From assembly GCA_900316795.1 (NCBI GenBank), contig ONEF01000007.1, positions 1-64,000 on the forward strand: 64,000 bases of DNA, in the 5' to 3' direction. Position numbers and translations under genes: made by a program. The notes beneath the pieces were generated by a model. That model was not told the DNA's origin. It ran no database searches and worked only from the letters and a program-made list of their open reading frames with translations. Origin of the DNA: an uncultured Bacteroidales bacterium. Lineage in GTDB: Bacteria; Bacteroidota; Bacteroidia; Bacteroidales; UBA932. Shown in pieces: positions 1 to 10,249 of the stretch (position 1 is its first letter; each line of letters begins with the position of its first letter).

Positions 1-1038
1 ACTTGGAACCAGACCATACCGCTTCTTCGCAATGATGAGCAGAAGATAGTCGCAAACGGCTATCCAGATCTGCGTGTAGACCGCGTTCTTGGTGGTTCCG
101 TAGAAGGTCTTGATGTGCAGATGCTGCTTTATCCACTTGAAAAACAGTTCAATCTGCCAGCGCTCGCGGTACAATTCCGCGATGGTCATCGGGTCTTCAA
201 TCGCAAAATTGTTGGTCAGGAAGCGATAGACCTTCCCGGTTTCAAAATCTTCATACACAACAAGTCTCAGCGTATCAGGATACTTTCTGGTCGAGTAATA
301 TCCGGTAAGTCTGATGGTCTCGTCGGAAAGGACGCCAGAACCTTTGTAGACCGATCTGGACTCAAGGACCTCGTAGGACATGTTGTCCTTGGCCCGCGTG
401 ACGAAGTACGCTCCCTTTTGCTGGAAGTACTTGTAAAGCTTCTCAAAGGCGACATATCCCTTGTCCATCAAGTAGAAAGCACCTGCTTCGACCGGGATCT
501 TATCCATCACCTTGGCATCATTGACCTTTCAGGGCGTGAGCAGGACAAAGGTGGGAATCGAGCCTCGCAAGTCCATCAGCGTATGCATCTTGAAGGCACC
601 CTTGCCATGGTGGAACTCCGCCCAGGGACAGAGCTTCAGACACAGCTCAATGGTGCTGCTGTCAAACGCATATATCATCTCATCAAGACCTATCCGAAGC
701 TTTTCATCCTTGTAAAGCGCTGTGGCTTCCTTCACCAAGGTCATCGCAAAGTCTTGATAGATACGCCAATCCTTCTTCTCGTTGGCCTCAGCCAAAGTGG
801 ATCTGGGCATCACCTTGATGCCAGACCGATAGAGGTCGCCGCAGAGGTTAAGTGTAGTCTCAATATCTCTCAGACCAGCTCGGTCCGTGAATTGAGCGAA
901 GCTCATCACCATGAACTGGTCACGGCAATTGAACTTGATAGCGTGCCGGTTACCCTTGTAGCGGTTGACACACTTCTTGAACTCGTATTCGTTAAAGAGA
1001 GACATGATCTGAGCGAAGATTGTTTTTCCTTTGTTCAT
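1..1038 (-). pseudogene. IS4-family transposase, nonsense mutation, 3' end outside window
   Basis: This is a cut-and-paste DDE transposase with a DUF4372-like N-terminal part. The probable start is the ATG at 1036-1038 (MNKGKT); an upstream in-frame ATG at 1071 looks fortuitous. The first catalytic Asp lies in FDSSTIE. An in-frame TGA at 529-531 interrupts the frame after FVLLTP. Reading on in the same frame gives KVNDAKVMDK, then YLMDKGYVAF (second Asp) and YRERWQIELFFKWIK, which fits the Y-R-E-K signature of IS4. One GGA-to-TGA change would explain the stop. The copy is therefore probably inactive unless complemented in trans. Confidence 0.85.
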
Positions 1039-1170
1039 GGCTTGCGGATAGCGGCTTGATGCATACCGCAAAGTTATCGAAGTTCTAATCGAAAAATGTT
1101 CTGAGCCCTGTAAGTTGTTGAAATTAAATTGTTAAACCTTTATCGGAGAAAATTTCTCCGGACACTAGTG
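1..1170 (-). mobile_element. IS4-family insertion sequence, partial at window edge
   Basis: The element holds a single DDE transposase frame on the minus strand that runs off the left edge. Its right boundary is not certain. An imperfect palindrome at about 1144-1160 (CGGAGAAAATTTCTCCG), followed by ACACTAGTG, is the likeliest terminal region, and AT-rich sequence of a different character begins after about 1170. No target duplication can be judged because the other end is outside the window. The element borders the AT-rich exporter genes to its right. Confidence 0.7.
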
Positions 1171-1233
1171 AATTTTAATGTTTAATTATTTAATTTTTTT
1201 AATGCATAATCTCACATAAAATTATTAACGACT

Positions 1234-2046
1234 ATGTGCTTACGTAACAATAGCAGGACTTTTATAGCCATGCTTGTATCTATTTTATTCATCAACGGTT
1301 CGCTTTTTTCTCAATCATTAACCGATAGTCTTCATAAGGCAAATAACAGTGAAGTGATAGATACATTAGAGTCTATCACCATTATAGAGGTTGATAGAAA
1401 CATAATAGAGGATTTCATTAACATCACTAAATCTCTTAAGCATCACACATATAACAAATTCCAAACGGACTATAATATTGTATACAAAAGAAACAGCACA
1501 ACTGATTCTTCATATATTTCAGGTAAAACTATTTTCGTTCCAAGACCCAATCGGCCCAGCAATTTTTATTACCCTCTTCTAGATAATTTAGATTCTGCCG
1601 CTACGCATCTAAGTGCCTGGAATATTCACTTAGGAGGCTACGCTACCTATTATGTAGAAATGCCTTCTAAACTATTTCAGTCCGCACAAAAAAACAGAAT
1701 GTTACTTTTAAGTATATATAAAGATGAAAAATATACATATTTTACGATTATCGATAGAAGGAAAAATAATGAGACGACTACAATAACATATGACACGGGT
1801 CAAAAGGAAATTACCCAAATCCGACATTCAATGTCTAATACATCTTTTTTGGACATAAACTTTGATAGTGTAGAAACTATTATTAAGGTATCGATTAAAG
1901 GAAAAAAGATTACTCCTATTGACATTAAATCAATCATAAGAACTGCAGATCAAACCATCTCAATACATAATTTTAATTTAACTTATTCCTATATAACTCC
2001 TAAAGAGTATAAACAATTAGTAAAAATCGGTGTATACAAGAAATAG
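1234..2046 (+). CDS. Exported protein of unknown function, partner of the ABC exporter
   Basis: The 270-residue protein has an N-terminal hydrophobic stretch (about residues 10-26, ending near LFSQS), consistent with a signal peptide. The rest is polar, rich in Ser, Thr, Ile and Lys, with no domain I recognise. It ends five bases before the ABC exporter gene, so the two are very probably co-transcribed. Codon use is strongly AT-biased like the exporter and unlike the chromosome further right. It may be an accessory or immunity protein of a peptide-export system, but that is inferred only from position. Confidence 0.75.
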   Translation: MCLRNNSRTFIAMLVSILFINGSLFSQSLTDSLHKANNSEVIDTLESITIIEVDRNIIEDFINITKSLKHHTYNKFQTDYNIVYKRNSTTDSSYISGKTIFVPRPNRPSNFYYPLLDNLDSAATHLSAWNIHLGGYATYYVEMPSKLFQSAQKNRMLLLSIYKDEKYTYFTIIDRRKNNETTTITYDTGQKEITQIRHSMSNTSFLDINFDSVETIIKVSIKGKKITPIDIKSIIRTADQTISIHNFNLTYSYITPKEYKQLVKIGVYKK

Positions 2047-2051
2047 CATCT

Positions 2052-4223
2052 ATGAAGTTTCGGTGCTATAAGCAAATTAATTCTAATGATTGCGGCCCAT
2101 CATGTATTAAAGCCATTGCTTCATTTTATGGTAAAAATATTTCCTTAAGCAAGATTAGAGAATTATGCAATGTAGACCAGTTCGGCACAAACTTACTTAA
2201 GCTTAGCGAAGCAGCAAATAATATTGGGTTTAAAACCTCTTGTTTGAAATTATCATGGGAACAACTTATTAGCAACACAACCGTTCCTTGCATTATCCAT
2301 TGGGATAATCATCATTTTATCGTTGTATATAAGATAACACCAAAAAGAGTAAAAGTATCTGACCCTGCTAAAGGACTTTTGACATATTCAAAACAAGAGT
2401 TTTGTAAGTATTGGGCATATTCAATCCATGACAGTGGTTCTAGAGGGTTCGTTATGACTCTAGAACCGACTAGCTTGTTCTATAAACAAACAGATGAAGT
2501 GTCCTCTAACAAGTATTTAATCAATTACCTTAAATACTTAAAACCACATAAAAGCACTTTCATTCTAATACTTCTATGTATATCCCTTTCATCTCTTGCA
2601 TGCTATCTTCTACCTCTAATTACACAAGCTGTTGTTGATATTGGTATTCAAAAGAATAGCATTTATTTATTATTATGTATTCTTATAGGTCAATTTGCTA
2701 TTACATTTGGGTTTCTAGTTAATGATATCATCAAGAACTGGATGATATCAAAAACGTCTCTTAAGATAAACATTAACCTTTCTTCTGAGTTTTTAAGAAA
2801 ACTTTTTTGTCTCAAATATAAGTTTTGGACTAAGAAATCAACTGGTGATATCATTCAAAGATTTGGAGATGTCTCAAGAATCCAACAGTTTCTTACTAGC
2901 TCTATATTTAGTCTAACAAATGCAATTGTGACATTTATAGTTTATTGCATTATATCAGCTAAATTTAGCAACAAGGTTCTCATTATTTTTAGTGTAGGAA
3001 GCATTCTTTCATTTATATGGATTCTTCTATTTTTAAACAAAAGAAGAAAAATTGATTATCTTAAATTCAAAGCATTGTCAAAATACAATAACTATATAGT
3101 ACAAACCACCAAAGGCATTTCGGACATTAAACTGAATTGTTGCGAAAGTAAGAAGATGAAAGAGTGGCAAGAGATACAAAACGAATTATATGATATAAGC
3201 ATAAAAGGTATTCGGCTGCAGAATTATCAGCGAATAGGAGGACAAATTATTGAACAAATTAAAAATATATCGATATTATTTATTACTGCATACTCTGTAA
3301 TTAAAGGAAATATGTCAACAGGTATGATGATGGCTATGTTATATATTATTGGCCAACTAAATGGACCTATCTATAATATCATTTCTTTTATAGTTGATTA
3401 TCAAGATGCTATAATAAGTAAGGATAGATTGAATGACATAATTAATGATGAGGAAGAAAATACTATAAATAAAGATAATGGATGTATTTTTGATAATAAT
3501 GCCTCAATTTGCCTAAATAATGTATCTTTCAGATATAATGCTAATTCACCGTATGTTTTGAAAAACATATCAATTACAATTCCCAAGAATAAGATTACTG
3601 CCATTATTGGCGCAAGCGGAAGCGGAAAGACAACATTAATTAAAATGATGCTTGCACTCTACAAACCGACAATCGGTTCAATAATAGTTGGAGTAAATGA
3701 TATAAGTAATATCACTGTTTCATCATTAAGAAGTCAGTATGGAAGTGTCTTACAAGACAGCATTCTATTCAATGACACAATTCTGAATAATATTTCATTA
3801 GGATCTGATAATGTAGATATTAAAAGAGCAAAGAAGGCTGCCTCCATTGCAAATATTGATGAATTTATCTCATCGCTATCGTTTGGATATGATACAATGG
3901 TTGGTGAAAATGGTTCTGGTTTAAGCACTGGACAAAAACAAAGAATCCTTATTGCACGTGCGCTATATAATAATCCTAAAATAATCATTCTTGATGAAGC
4001 AACCAGTTCCTTAGATTCTCAGAATGAGATTATAATAGCCAATAATTTCCATAAGTATCTCAAGGATAAAACAATAATCATTACAGGGCATAGATTCAAT
4101 CTAATAAGTCGGGCTGATTATATTATTGCACTAGACAAAGGTATCATTTCAGAACAAGGCACACCAGAACAATTATTAACACAAAAAGGATTATATACAA
4201 AATTATTTGGGTTGAAGGAATAA
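2052..4223 (+). CDS. Peptidase C39-containing ABC exporter (bacteriocin processing and export type)
   Basis: The 723-residue protein has the three-domain layout of peptidase-containing ATP-binding transporters. Residues 1 to about 130 are a C39 cysteine peptidase with NDCGPSC (catalytic Cys14), HWDNHHF and the VSDPAKG segment. About 165-430 is a membrane domain with several hydrophobic helices. The nucleotide-binding domain has Walker A GASGSGKTT (about residue 520), LSTGQ (about 624), Walker B IIILDEAT (about 645) and a TGHR switch His. The family cleaves double-glycine leader peptides and exports the core across the inner membrane. No precursor peptide gene is visible nearby, and the upstream neighbour is an IS, so part of the locus may be lost or lie elsewhere. 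Confidence 0.9.
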   Translation: MKFRCYKQINSNDCGPSCIKAIASFYGKNISLSKIRELCNVDQFGTNLLKLSEAANNIGFKTSCLKLSWEQLISNTTVPCIIHWDNHHFIVVYKITPKRVKVSDPAKGLLTYSKQEFCKYWAYSIHDSGSRGFVMTLEPTSLFYKQTDEVSSNKYLINYLKYLKPHKSTFILILLCISLSSLACYLLPLITQAVVDIGIQKNSIYLLLCILIGQFAITFGFLVNDIIKNWMISKTSLKININLSSEFLRKLFCLKYKFWTKKSTGDIIQRFGDVSRIQQFLTSSIFSLTNAIVTFIVYCIISAKFSNKVLIIFSVGSILSFIWILLFLNKRRKIDYLKFKALSKYNNYIVQTTKGISDIKLNCCESKKMKEWQEIQNELYDISIKGIRLQNYQRIGGQIIEQIKNISILFITAYSVIKGNMSTGMMMAMLYIIGQLNGPIYNIISFIVDYQDAIISKDRLNDIINDEEENTINKDNGCIFDNNASICLNNVSFRYNANSPYVLKNISITIPKNKITAIIGASGSGKTTLIKMMLALYKPTIGSIIVGVNDISNITVSSLRSQYGSVLQDSILFNDTILNNISLGSDNVDIKRAKKAASIANIDEFISSLSFGYDTMVGENGSGLSTGQKQRILIARALYNNPKIIILDEATSSLDSQNEIIIANNFHKYLKDKTIIITGHRFNLISRADYIIALDKGIISEQGTPEQLLTQKGLYTKLFGLKE

Positions 4224-4266
4224 GAAAAAATTACTCTATTGTATGGGAGATAGTTGCGAAATTTAA

Positions 4267-5634
4267 GGCACTGTACAGAGTTTTGTGTAAATGACAATTT
4301 CTGGTTGTTATCATAGTCTGATTCTGTCTTCAAATATAGCAATAAACTGGTTAAGAATCATTCCATAGTTTCTGATAGGCATAGTCCACTTCTTCTCAAT
4401 CTCTTGTATAGCAAAGAATACGGACTTTTTCACGGCATCGTCGCTGGGGTAAGAGATTTTCGCTTTTGTATATTTCCGAATCTTTCCGTTGAGGTTCTCT
4501 ATCAGGTTCGTAGTGTATATTATCTGCCTGATTTCCATAGGGAAACTGAAGAAAGTCGTAAGATCATCCCAGTTCTCCCTCCAGCTTTTGACAGCATAGC
4601 GGTATTTGGAGCCCCACCTTTCCTCGAAGCGGTCCAGGGCGGCAGCGGCCTGTTCCCTGTTCACTGCTCCATACACTTCCTTCAAGTCCCCGGTAAATGA
4701 TTTCAGGTCCTTATAGACCACATACTTGCAGCTGTTGCGGATCTGGTGGACAACGCACACCTGAGTGGCTGCCTGCGGGAACACGCTGCGTATCGTTTCC
4801 GTAAAGCCGTTAAGGTTGTCGGTACAGGTAATCAGGATATCCTCCACGCCACGGGCCTTCAAATCGGTCAGTACACTCATCCAAAAGGCGGCGCTCTCAG
4901 ATTTGCCGACCACATTCCAAACACCTGCTTGTGCCCTGTCCTGTCGAGGCCGACAGCCAGATATACGGTCTTGTTTATCACCTTGTTGCCGTCTCTGACC
5001 TTGAACACGATCCCGTCCATCCAGACTATCAGATACTGGCTCTCCAGCGGACGGTTCTGCCATTCTATGGCCGCTTGGGTCACCTTGTTTGTTATGACGG
5101 ATATGGCGGAACTGGACAGGTTTACCTGATAGATATCATGCATTTCCTCTTCTATGTCGGAGACGCTCATACCCTTGGCATACAGGGATATGACCAGCTT
5201 CTTCAGAGAGAATCCGCGATGTGCGTGGCGGGGAACTGCCAGAGGCTCGAAGGTACCGTTGCGGTCTCGGGGAACCGAGATTTCGTATTCGCCGTGGACC
5301 GTCTGGATGGTCTTGGGATAACTTCCGTTGCGGGAGTTGCCGCTGTTGTTTCCGGATGGATCGTTCTTCTTGTATCCCAGGTGAACGTCCATCTCGCCCT
5401 GAAGAAGACGCTCGTAAAGCTGGGCGTGAAGGTCGTTCATGAACTGCTCTACATCTTCTTCCGTGTGAAGCTGTTTCAGAAATTCATCATTGAAGACACC
5501 TTCTGGGAGAGAGTACTTGCGGGATAGATCAACTTTTTCTTTGGCATTGCTAAGGTCTGTGTTTCCATTGGTTGGATTGGTTAAAGTTACACTTTTTACT
5601 GATTAACCATTTACACAAACTCTAGGACAGTGCC
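4267..5634 (-). mobile_element. IS256-family insertion sequence, complete ends, dead transposase
   Basis: The terminal inverted repeats are visible. The left end, 4267-4293, begins GGCACTGTACAGAG. The right end, 5608-5634, read on the other strand begins GGCACTGTCCTAGAG. Both continue with TTTGTGTAAATG. One transposase frame fills the interior but is frameshifted. The bases flanking the two ends (AAATTTAA and AATATTTA) do not form a clean target duplication. The right end lies five bases beyond the stop codon of the metallophosphatase-NTPase gene. Confidence 0.85.
4311..5440 (-). pseudogene. IS256-family (mutator type) transposase, frameshifted
   Basis: The N-terminal part contains MDVHLGYKKNDPSG and the first catalytic Asp in VWMDGI. 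It reads to GHKQVFGMW near 4912 and then leaves frame. The homologous reading continues in the next frame with VGKSESAAFWMSVL, CTDNL (second Asp) and TTNLIENLNGKIRK (catalytic Glu). One missing G in GTGG(G)TCGGC at about 4908-4913 accounts for the shift. The true N-terminus is unclear. The frame is open up to 5603, and residues such as LSRKYSLPEGVF upstream of Met at 5440 look family-like but have no in-frame ATG. Confidence 0.88.
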
Positions 5635-5639
5635 AATAT

Positions 5640-8600
5640 TTATCCTTTGTTCTTAGGATTCAGAATACTTGGATTATTCATTAATCGCAATTGACAGATT
5701 TCACCAATTTGTTGTTTTTGTTGGTAACTAACAGTATTATTATACACATATTTTAGAACTCTAGCTTTAAGGATGTGTGTCGCTAAATGGTTGCCCTCAA
5801 ATTCTTTTATTAGATTTGACAACTCAGAAATTCTCAGAGGCCCATAAAACGATTTAATAGTAAATGATACCAATTTTGCAGCCGGAGTCCCTATTTCCTG
5901 TGCAACTTTGTCAAATTCTTCGTCCATATTTTGAGTACCGACAGACAGAGATAAGGAAGAGAACGTTCCTAAGCATATTCTGTAGAGAAATGACGACAAC
6001 ATTTTTTCGACTCTATCTTTTATAAGTTCTGATGATATATTGGGGTTATCTGCGTTGTTCTCCAATACGAACTTAATAATATTGTCTTCCTCACGTTCTA
6101 AATAATGACTATAAAAATTAATCAAGCGAAAACATGATAGATATGATTCTTTTAAAATGCTAGAAATATTACTTTTGCCAATATCATGTTTTTGGTTCTT
6201 TATAATTTGGCCAAGAATCCGCACTGACCGGAATGTCTGTATTATGTCACGTAAATTTTTATCTGACTTGATTGCTTCAAGTTCCTTGCGCTCTTCTTCT
6301 ATCGTTTTATGGGGCTTTAAGCGTTGCCTTTTATCTTGCTTGATTAAGTCTTTTCTTCGCTCTTTTTGGGGATCAATATCTGTAATTAGTACATTTCTCT
6401 TAACATTGTTTATTAATGACGTTACATTCTTCATAAAACCATCTTCATTTGCCATTGTTATGGGCTCATATTCATCGAAAGTACTCATGTTTGTTAAAAG
6501 CAATGTCTCTATCAAATCATTATTTCTTGAGTGATATACCAGAAAGATAAGTATGTTTGCGGATTCTTCATCATATATTTCCGAACAGAGTTCATAGACA
6601 ATTTTTTTGCCTCGTTCTTCATGGATAAATTGTGCAATCTTTTGAGCTACAAGATAATAATAAATATATTTGTATGAAAATCGATACACTCCATTCTCTG
6701 TCTCTCTTATGATATTTGCATTACACAGTTTTCCCAAAGTCCCTTCTGTCGTAGATTTAAAAAGATTGTCCTTCTTGTAATCATTTATGAATTCATCAAC
6801 CTCAGATGTCTTGAAATAGAACATCTTTTTTGCATATAGATGAAAAGCATATTCTGTAAGGAATTTCAAAAATTCTTTTTGGGTATCTGTGTCAACTCCT
6901 GTAGATTGTATTGAATACAAAATAAGGGAGTTGTAACAATATGCATAGTATGTCTGCTCTATTTGGAAAGACTCTAGTGTACAAGACAAGCTTTGCAACA
7001 TAGATAAAAGGAATATTGGATAAGGCGTGACAAATTGTTCACCCAAGAGATTCCCCAATTGATCGAATAAAAGATTAACTTGCGATTCTACATACTTCTG
7101 ATTAATATTTCTAGGGTCAGAATTAACACGAACCCATTTTTCGATAAGTTCATTCCTTTTCAAACTTCCGAAACTTGAAATTCGATATCTATTGATATGC
7201 GTACCATTTTTACTTGAGTAATTTAGGCTATTAATACCGACATCATCTTTTATTGTAATAAAAATGGTTCCGAAATGTATTTCAAATTTTGCGATCACCT
7301 TTTTCCGGTAATCATCGTTCAGAGGACATTTGTCAAAATTATCTACGAATAGGATTTTTTCATCCTTGTCTAACTGCTTATATACCTCATATGGTGTTCT
7401 TTTAGAATCATATTGTGCTTTGTAAGCTTGTTCTGTAATAGTATCAACATGTTCGCTTAGTATATCTGCACCTTTTAGAAATAGAGGATATTTCCCTTGC
7501 TTTTTTTTCGTCAAATACAACATGCTCAATAGGCATGATTTACCACTTTGGGATTCTCCCTCTAATATGATAGTATTACCTTCAAAGTTTTTGCTTCCAA
7601 GTTCATAGCTATCAATATATTGTCCAAACGTATCAATATTATCAAGAATTGGATCTAGATCTGGGAATACGTATATATCATTAAGGGTTAAATCTGCCTT
7701 GTTTTTAACTTTTATCGGAATATTAAAGCGCAACAATTCGTCCTCATATGTTTGTAGTAAAGTAAAAGCACCTCCTTTCTTACCAAGACCTATCGTTTTT
7801 TCTATAGTTTCCTCGTATCTGCTATTTTGCGGAAATTCTGTATAGTTCTTGTATTTATACTTATGGTATGTGATTTCAGAACTAGCCGTATCAATTTCCA
7901 AAATGTTATATGATGATTCAAATCCTTGTTGGAAAGCACTGCCTTCTATGTAAATTGTTGTGTTTTTTCCATCAAGTTCAGACATTAATCTAACTGAAGA
8001 ATCGTGTTCATGTCCGCACATGATAACATTTGACTCCTGTAACAAATTTGCTTCAAATCGCTTTTTGTTGTTATTTGGTGTGGAACTAGAGAGCCATCCA
8101 GTATTATGATGAAAAACAGAAAAAACATACACATTACTGTTTATTTCTTTTTTCTTTAAAAAATAATTTTCAGGTATCAATAGATTGCCTACGACTTCTT
8201 TCCTCATAGACAACATGCTAGAGTTATATAAATGGAACTCAAGTGTAAAATCATCTTCAATTTTCGTAATCTGAGATTTTGATACGAATGGGGTAGATCT
8301 ATTTCCTGTCATTTGGGCATAAAAATCCCAATAATTTTTTTGTACTGTCAAAAAAAGGTCAATAAATTTTTGTTCTTTTATTTCGTCTTTGTTTTTTATA
8401 GAATCAATAATAGTGTTCCTTATAGGATCTGCTTTGTCTGGCAAATTGCAATCATGATTGCCGGGGACCATAATGTATTCAAAATCACCTAGTTCTGAAT
8501 TTTCTAGTTTCAGTCCCGCCTCAATATTTCGCAAGAGTGTAGAAGCAGCTTGGTATTCCCTTACTTGTCCTGTATTGGCGATATCACCAGAAATGACAAC

Positions 8601-8726
8601 AATTACCTTCTGGCACTCATTAATTACGCTCTTCGATGCCGCGACGAAATGTTTCGCTCTACTTACGATCCAATCTCTGTCGGACGAGAGATGAATATCT
8701 GATAAATGTATAATAGCTAATTTCAT
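5640..8726 (-). CDS. Calcineurin-like phosphoesterase fused to a STAND-like P-loop NTPase, predicted defence protein
   Basis: Residues 1 to about 270 form a metallophosphatase: HLSDIHLS, ISGDIAN, VPGNHDC, FHHNTGW and MCGHEHD supply the usual metal ligands. A central NTPase follows, with Walker A GESQSGKS (about residue 391) and Walker B ILFVDNFD (about 458). The C-terminal half (about 480-1028) is mostly helical and Leu-rich without a named domain. An N-terminal nuclease- or phosphoesterase-like effector, a P-loop switch and a long helical sensor is the plan of STAND-type anti-phage proteins; that role is inferred. It is AT-rich, sits alone between an IS and an ATPase gene, and its stop abuts the IS256 end. 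Confidence 0.85.
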   Translation of the reverse strand: MKLAIIHLSDIHLSSDRDWIVSRAKHFVAASKSVINECQKVIVVISGDIANTGQVREYQAASTLLRNIEAGLKLENSELGDFEYIMVPGNHDCNLPDKADPIRNTIIDSIKNKDEIKEQKFIDLFLTVQKNYWDFYAQMTGNRSTPFVSKSQITKIEDDFTLEFHLYNSSMLSMRKEVVGNLLIPENYFLKKKEINSNVYVFSVFHHNTGWLSSSTPNNNKKRFEANLLQESNVIMCGHEHDSSVRLMSELDGKNTTIYIEGSAFQQGFESSYNILEIDTASSEITYHKYKYKNYTEFPQNSRYEETIEKTIGLGKKGGAFTLLQTYEDELLRFNIPIKVKNKADLTLNDIYVFPDLDPILDNIDTFGQYIDSYELGSKNFEGNTIILEGESQSGKSCLLSMLYLTKKKQGKYPLFLKGADILSEHVDTITEQAYKAQYDSKRTPYEVYKQLDKDEKILFVDNFDKCPLNDDYRKKVIAKFEIHFGTIFITIKDDVGINSLNYSSKNGTHINRYRISSFGSLKRNELIEKWVRVNSDPRNINQKYVESQVNLLFDQLGNLLGEQFVTPYPIFLLSMLQSLSCTLESFQIEQTYYAYCYNSLILYSIQSTGVDTDTQKEFLKFLTEYAFHLYAKKMFYFKTSEVDEFINDYKKDNLFKSTTEGTLGKLCNANIIRETENGVYRFSYKYIYYYLVAQKIAQFIHEERGKKIVYELCSEIYDEESANILIFLVYHSRNNDLIETLLLTNMSTFDEYEPITMANEDGFMKNVTSLINNVKRNVLITDIDPQKERRKDLIKQDKRQRLKPHKTIEEERKELEAIKSDKNLRDIIQTFRSVRILGQIIKNQKHDIGKSNISSILKESYLSCFRLINFYSHYLEREEDNIIKFVLENNADNPNISSELIKDRVEKMLSSFLYRICLGTFSSLSLSVGTQNMDEEFDKVAQEIGTPAAKLVSFTIKSFYGPLRISELSNLIKEFEGNHLATHILKARVLKYVYNNTVSYQQKQQIGEICQLRLMNNPSILNPKNKG

Positions 8727-8824
8727 ATTTTTAATTTTTGCAATCGTTTTCCTTTTTTATACTTTTGCACTAATAAGTATTACATATAGATGCTGTTATA
8801 ATTATTTTTTTCGCGATTGAAAAG

Positions 8825-10249
8825 TCAACTAAACAACTCCTCCATTGTAATCGGTATCGGAGATATTTCCGAATACATATTCTCATTGAGTCCGTATGTA
8901 GTTACGAGACTTACTTGAATGCCACCTTTGTGCCCAGTCTCCTTTTGGAAGGTTTCCATACGTCTAACTATGTTTCTATACTCCTTATCGCTAAGAGTAT
9001 AATCGTCCTTGGAGTATTTCATTTCGCAGATAGTTACGATACCGTCAGCACGATCTATAACTAAGCCAATCTGAACGGCAGGTTGACTGTTCTGACTGCG
9101 CCATGCATAGTATTCATGTCTGATGGCATCAAGCCGCAAACCATGTACAATCTGCCTTACATGCCACAAGCATACACGTTCAAAAGTCAGTCCATACCAA
9201 TTGTTTTGCTCTGGAGTACCGAGTGTGTTGCGCCAAAAATGTTCATCTGTCACTCTGCGAGTACCAAACCGATAGTGGAATAAGGAAAAGAAATCTACCA
9301 GCTGATAGATGCCATTTTTTTGTAATGTGCCATTGTTGTATCTGCGTATAAAGTCACAATGTTCCAGGTCGTCCAACATATCACTAAGATGACCATTATC
9401 TGGAATCTTCAATTCATTTGCTATTTCTGTTCGAGTGTATCCGTCACGATGTGTACTGAGCAAGCGAACAATTTCCATGTAAGACTCAGCATTCTTAAAC
9501 AAAGAGTTGAAGAGCCTTTGATATTCGTTTTCCAATTCAGGCTCAGCAGAAAAGAAAAGCGTATCTATGTTGTCTGGAACATTCTTCTTTGGGTCAAGTA
9601 AACTCAAATAATAAGGAACACCACCAAGAACCATGTACGCTTGCAACACTGCAATTCTTGGCCAGCGGAATTTTCTGCTTTTGAGATATTCTTCTGTTTG
9701 CCCAAGAGAGAACGGACGGAGATGCATAGTGTGAGTAGCACGTTTATGGAGTCCTGCTTTATTATTAACAATATTACGCATCATCCATGATGTAGCAGAG
9801 CCGCATACAACAAAATATATGTTGTCAATCCATGACGCACGGCTATTCCAAAACAAGTCTAATGCTTGCAGAAATCCTGAGCGATGAGTGTCAAAACACG
9901 GCAGTTCGTCTATGAACACGACCAACCGACGTTTGCGATTCCTGTTCTTGCGTTCTAACAACTCTGCAAGTTGAGTAAAAGCCTCAATCCACGAAGTTGC
10001 CTTATTTCCTTTGTGACCATATCGCACCAACGCATTGTGAAAAGCCTCCATTTCCGTTTCCCGCGAACCGTCAATGACCCCAGTAGCATAAAAGTCAAAC
10101 TGATCCTTAAAGAAACTCCGAATTAGGAAGGTCTTGCCAACACGACGTCGACCATACAATGCAATAAATTCACTCTTCCCCGACTCCATATAGTCAGCGA
10201 GTTTACCAAATTCCGCTTCTCTTCCAATAATCTTTTCCATCTGCTTCAA
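8825..10249 (-). CDS. AAA ATPase of the archaeal-type ATPase/DUF234 family
   Basis: The 474-residue protein has Walker A YGRRRVGKT at about residues 32-40 and Walker B VVFIDELP at about 110-118. Next come a Cys-Gly-Ser-Ala sensor segment, a winged-helix-like region (about 270-310), and a C-terminal DUF234-type domain with an IGLVIDR...CEMKYS pattern that resembles a degraded PD-(D/E)XK nuclease core. Proteins of this kind are widespread in Bacteroidetes and their role is unclear. Met at 10249 or the Met three codons later (before EKIIGRE) could be the start. It is transcribed alone and is less AT-rich than the preceding gene. Confidence 0.85.
   Translation of the reverse strand: MKQMEKIIGREAEFGKLADYMESGKSEFIALYGRRRVGKTFLIRSFFKDQFDFYATGVIDGSRETEMEAFHNALVRYGHKGNKATSWIEAFTQLAELLERKNRNRKRRLVVFIDELPCFDTHRSGFLQALDLFWNSRASWIDNIYFVVCGSATSWMMRNIVNNKAGLHKRATHTMHLRPFSLGQTEEYLKSRKFRWPRIAVLQAYMVLGGVPYYLSLLDPKKNVPDNIDTLFFSAEPELENEYQRLFNSLFKNAESYMEIVRLLSTHRDGYTRTEIANELKIPDNGHLSDMLDDLEHCDFIRRYNNGTLQKNGIYQLVDFFSLFHYRFGTRRVTDEHFWRNTLGTPEQNNWYGLTFERVCLWHVRQIVHGLRLDAIRHEYYAWRSQNSQPAVQIGLVIDRADGIVTICEMKYSKDDYTLSDKEYRNIVRRMETFQKETGHKGGIQVSLVTTYGLNENMYSEISPIPITMEELFS

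Noticed and set aside
115-1059. Long plus-strand frame over the IS4 transposase
   Set aside because: It is the mirror of the transposase, whose catalytic motifs are all on the minus strand.
4253-5642. Target-site duplication of the IS256 copy
   Set aside because: The flanks AAATTTAA and AATATTTA are both AT-rich but not identical.
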